From JBBKWJ01 sp037968895 (lineage in GTDB: Bacteria > Actinomycetota > Acidimicrobiia > Acidimicrobiales > SZUA-35), in the NCBI GenBank assembly GCA_037968895.1, contig JBBKWJ010000244.1, positions 1 through 8,520 on the forward strand: DNA of 8,520 nucleotides. Direction: 5' to 3'. Each line of letters opens with the position of its first letter. The stretch's first letter is position 1. Under the pieces are notes generated by a model that was not told where the DNA came from, ran no database searches, and worked only from the letters and a program-made list of their open reading frames with translations. Positions 6,794 through 8,520 of this stretch are shown in pieces. A program made the translations under genes and the position numbers.

Positions 6794-7872
6794 CGCTGCG
6801 GATCGGTGTGCGCAGCGTCGACATCGGCGACACCTACCTCGACTACGCACGAGAGGCCGAGCGGTTGGGAGTCGCTTCGATCTGGTCGGCCGAAGCGTGG
6901 GGTCATGACGCTTTCACGCCATTGGCAGCGATCGCGACGGTGACGGATCGGGTCATGCTCGGGTCCGGCATCGCCCAGATCGGCGCGCGCACGCCAGCAA
7001 ATCTCGCCATGACTGCCATGGGTGTGCAAGCGATCTCCAACGGCCGTCTGTTGCTTGGTGTCGGAACTAGCGGACCACAGGTCATGGAAGGTTGGCACGG
7101 GGTGCGATTCGATCGTCCAATCGCTCGTACGAGGGAGACCATTGAAATCATCCGCCAGATCGTCGCTGGCGAGCGGCTCGTCTATGCCGGGAGCATCTAT
7201 CAGCTTCCCCTTCCCGACAGTGCTGGGCGAGCGATTCGTTCGGCGGCCACCGTCTCGCCGATTCCGATCTACAACGCGTCGCTCGGCCCGGCCAACCTGC
7301 GCCTCACCGGTGAGCTGGCCGACGGTTGGATTGGCAATTCGTTCTTCTGCGAGACCGCTGACGCTTTCTTCGGGCCGATCCGGGCCGGTGCCGAGGCTGC
7401 CGGTAGAACGCTTGACGACATCGACCTCATGGTCGCGGTGAGTTGCGAAGTCACCGATGATGTTGAGGCGGCGGGTCGCCGTCACGCTTCTGGTTTTGCG
7501 TTCACGTTTGGCGCAATGGGGTCGGCGGGAAAGAACTTCTATAACGCCGCCTTTGAGCGCCAGGGTTTTGGCAACGACGTTGCCGAGGTGCAGCGTCTCT
7601 GGCTCGCTGGTGACCGCAGGGCCGCAGCCGAGCGAGTGCCGCTCGAGATCGGGCTCGGCGCGAACCTGATCGGGCCGCCCGACGAAATCCGAAGGCGCCT
7701 ACGCCAGTACCGCGACTGCGGCATGAACACTCTGCTGGTCAATCCAATGGGTGACACACTCGACACGCAACTCGATGGACTCGGACAGTTGCTCGACCTC
7801 GTCGAAGCAGTGAACGCCGAAACCGATCACGGAGAGCACAGCGCCAAATCAGCGGAAGCAGCAGATAGATGA
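6790..7872 (+). CDS. LLM-class, probably F420-dependent, oxidoreductase
   Basis: This is a predicted luciferase-like monooxygenase-fold (TIM barrel) oxidoreductase of 360 residues, a normal length for the family. Visible family features are IWSAEAWGHDAFTPLAAIA (31-49), RVMLGSGIAQIGARTPANLA (54-73, a typical core strand and loop), QAISNGRLLLGVGTSG (80-95) with the LGVG turn, TRETIEIIRQIVAG (114-127), and a C-terminal LIGPPDEIRRRLRQY (293-307). The start at 6790 is supported by GAGGA (6776-6780) 9 bases upstream and by the family-like opening MTLRIGVRS; the frame is open further upstream to 6649 but that part is not protein-like. In actinobacteria this subgroup usually uses reduced F420 and not FMN. 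The substrate is unknown. The last 15 or so residues are hydrophilic and likely disordered. It has no evident link to the sugar genes. Confidence 0.92.
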   Translation: MTLRIGVRSVDIGDTYLDYAREAERLGVASIWSAEAWGHDAFTPLAAIATVTDRVMLGSGIAQIGARTPANLAMTAMGVQAISNGRLLLGVGTSGPQVMEGWHGVRFDRPIARTRETIEIIRQIVAGERLVYAGSIYQLPLPDSAGRAIRSAATVSPIPIYNASLGPANLRLTGELADGWIGNSFFCETADAFFGPIRAGAEAAGRTLDDIDLMVAVSCEVTDDVEAAGRRHASGFAFTFGAMGSAGKNFYNAAFERQGFGNDVAEVQRLWLAGDRRAAAERVPLEIGLGANLIGPPDEIRRRLRQYRDCGMNTLLVNPMGDTLDTQLDGLGQLLDLVEAVNAETDHGEHSAKSAEAADR

Positions 7873-8160
7873 GGTCTTATCAGGTAGGGCACTTCGCATG
7901 ATTCAAGCGGTATAGCGTCTGGGGCCATGTGGGTAAAGTGCGTGCCCGCTGGATGGCGTCGTGGGCCAGCTCATGGCCATCTCTTGTTACCTAGACCAGG
8001 GGTCTCCGGCGCCTCTTGGGTGTCGCTATGGCGAAGGATCTTGACCGGTACCGGGTGGTGGCGTTCGCGATCAGCGTCAGCTGGCGTTCAGCTGTTAGAG
8101 GGAAACGTTCAGGTTTCTAGACGAAGATAGGGGTCAGCAAACCAGCAGAAAGACTCAGAA
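7873..8160. other. intergenic stretch, at most one doubtful small ORF
   Basis: The 288 bases between the oxidoreductase and the YggT gene contain no recognisable RNA gene or strong terminator. A 30-codon frame from ATG 8028 to TAG 8118-8120 begins MAKDLDRYRVVAFAISVSW and has G/C-rich third positions at first, but has no clear ribosome binding site and no family I recognise. A 10-base palindrome, CCGGTACCGG, is at 8045-8054. An AGAAAGA at 8147-8153 can act as a weak ribosome binding site for the gene that starts at 8161. Confidence 0.45.
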
Positions 8161-8412
8161 ATGTCCACCCTCCTCATAGCGATTCTCCAGATCCTGACCT
8201 TCGCGCTCCTTGCACGAGCGGTTCTCAGCTGGTTCCGGACCGAGTCCGGATCACCACTGTATGAAGTCAAACGGTGGCTGGATCGCGTCACCGAACCGAT
8301 CGTGGCACCCGTCCGTCGGGTATTGCCACGCACGGGTGGATTCGATCTCTCGATCTTGGTCGTGCTCCTCGTGATCAACCTCGTTCTTGTACCAATCGCT
8401 ACAAGACTGTAA
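8161..8412 (+). CDS. yggT: YggT family membrane protein
   Basis: This is an 83-residue integral membrane protein. Two hydrophobic segments are clear, about residues 2-24 and 62-80. Between them is the family-typical loop: ARAVLSWFRTES (18-29), then YEVKRWLDRVTEPIVAPVRR (34-53) and LPRTGGFDLS (55-64), which includes the characteristic TEPI-PVRR-P pattern. Members of this family (YggT in proteobacteria, YlmG in Gram-positives) are implicated in membrane or septum-related functions, but the molecular role is not settled. In many actinobacteria the gene sits beside sepF in the cell-division cluster; here no division gene is visible in the window. The ATG at 8161 is preceded by a weak purine-rich site (8147-8153). 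The length is that of a single-unit YggT protein. Confidence 0.88.
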   Translation: MSTLLIAILQILTFALLARAVLSWFRTESGSPLYEVKRWLDRVTEPIVAPVRRVLPRTGGFDLSILVVLLVINLVLVPIATRL

Positions 8413-8520
8413 GCCTGAACGACCACGAGCGTGCAGTTCATCGACGTAGTCAACTTGTCCGGCGAATAGAGGCAAAGGATGCGCCATTTGATCGGGACAC
8501 CTAAATGCCCATCGAGTGCT
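8413..8520. other. unassigned tail; possible start of another gene
   Basis: After the YggT stop no gene can be assigned. Plus-strand ATGs at 8479 (MRHLIGTPKCPSSA, open to the edge, weak AGGCAAAGG context) and 8505 (MPIEC, open to the edge) are both possible starts of a gene that continues beyond the window, but neither has decisive support. Confidence 0.3.

Noticed and set aside
6557..6850. 97-codon minus-strand frame upstream of the oxidoreductase
   Set aside because: It has an Arg/Cys/His-rich composition typical of a non-coding frame and overlaps the true start of the oxidoreductase.
6784..7485. 233-codon minus-strand frame within the oxidoreductase gene
   Set aside because: It is a long open frame produced by GC-biased codons on the opposite strand; the plus-strand LLM protein is clearly the real one.
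7887..7947. GGGCAC / GTGCCC complementary pair after the oxidoreductase, considered as a terminator
   Set aside because: The arms are only 6 bases long and 49 bases apart, with no T tract; chance is the simpler explanation.
8385..8406. Inverted repeat TCTTGTA / TACAAGA with an 8-base loop at the end of yggT, considered as a terminator
   Set aside because: The stem is AT-rich, lies inside the coding sequence before the stop, and has no T tract after it.

Overview
The window looks like a chromosomal segment of a moderately GC-rich actinobacterium. The clues are TTG and GTG starts, G/C-biased third codon positions, an LLM-class oxidoreductase of the type that usually uses coenzyme F420, and a YggT-family membrane protein. 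The F420-type enzyme together with only moderate GC would fit Acidimicrobiia or a related aquatic or soil lineage. That placement is inference from gene content, not from a marker gene.

Positions 1-47 hold the first 15 codons of a minus-strand gene that leaves the window. Positions 223-6358 form one carbohydrate cassette. On the minus strand is a GT4 glycosyltransferase (223-1275). Across a 165-base divergent gap lies a tightly packed plus-strand operon: a second GT4-fold glycosyltransferase (1441-2664), a predicted (alpha/alpha)6-toroid protein that starts on the last base of the preceding stop codon (2664-3671), and a GH5-like (clan A, endo-beta-mannanase-like) hydrolase (3679-4926). A long GH130 glycoside phosphorylase or hydrolase (4886-6358) comes in from the opposite strand and overlaps the end of the GH5-like gene by 41 bases.

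None of these five proteins shows an obvious signal peptide or membrane segment, so the system is probably cytoplasmic. A reasonable reading is that the two GT4 enzymes build a small, perhaps mannose-containing, glycan or glycoside. The toroid and GH5-like proteins would trim or remodel it, and GH130 would recover sugar, possibly as mannose-1-phosphate, by phosphorolysis. The actual glycan cannot be read from the sequence.

Positions 6359-6789 are a poorly coding gap with a short coding-like remnant at its right end. After it come an unrelated F420-type LLM oxidoreductase (6790-7872), a 288-base gap without a convincing gene, a small YggT-family membrane protein (8161-8412), and about 100 bases of unassigned tail. 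No tRNA, rRNA, CRISPR array, insertion sequence or prophage signature was seen.
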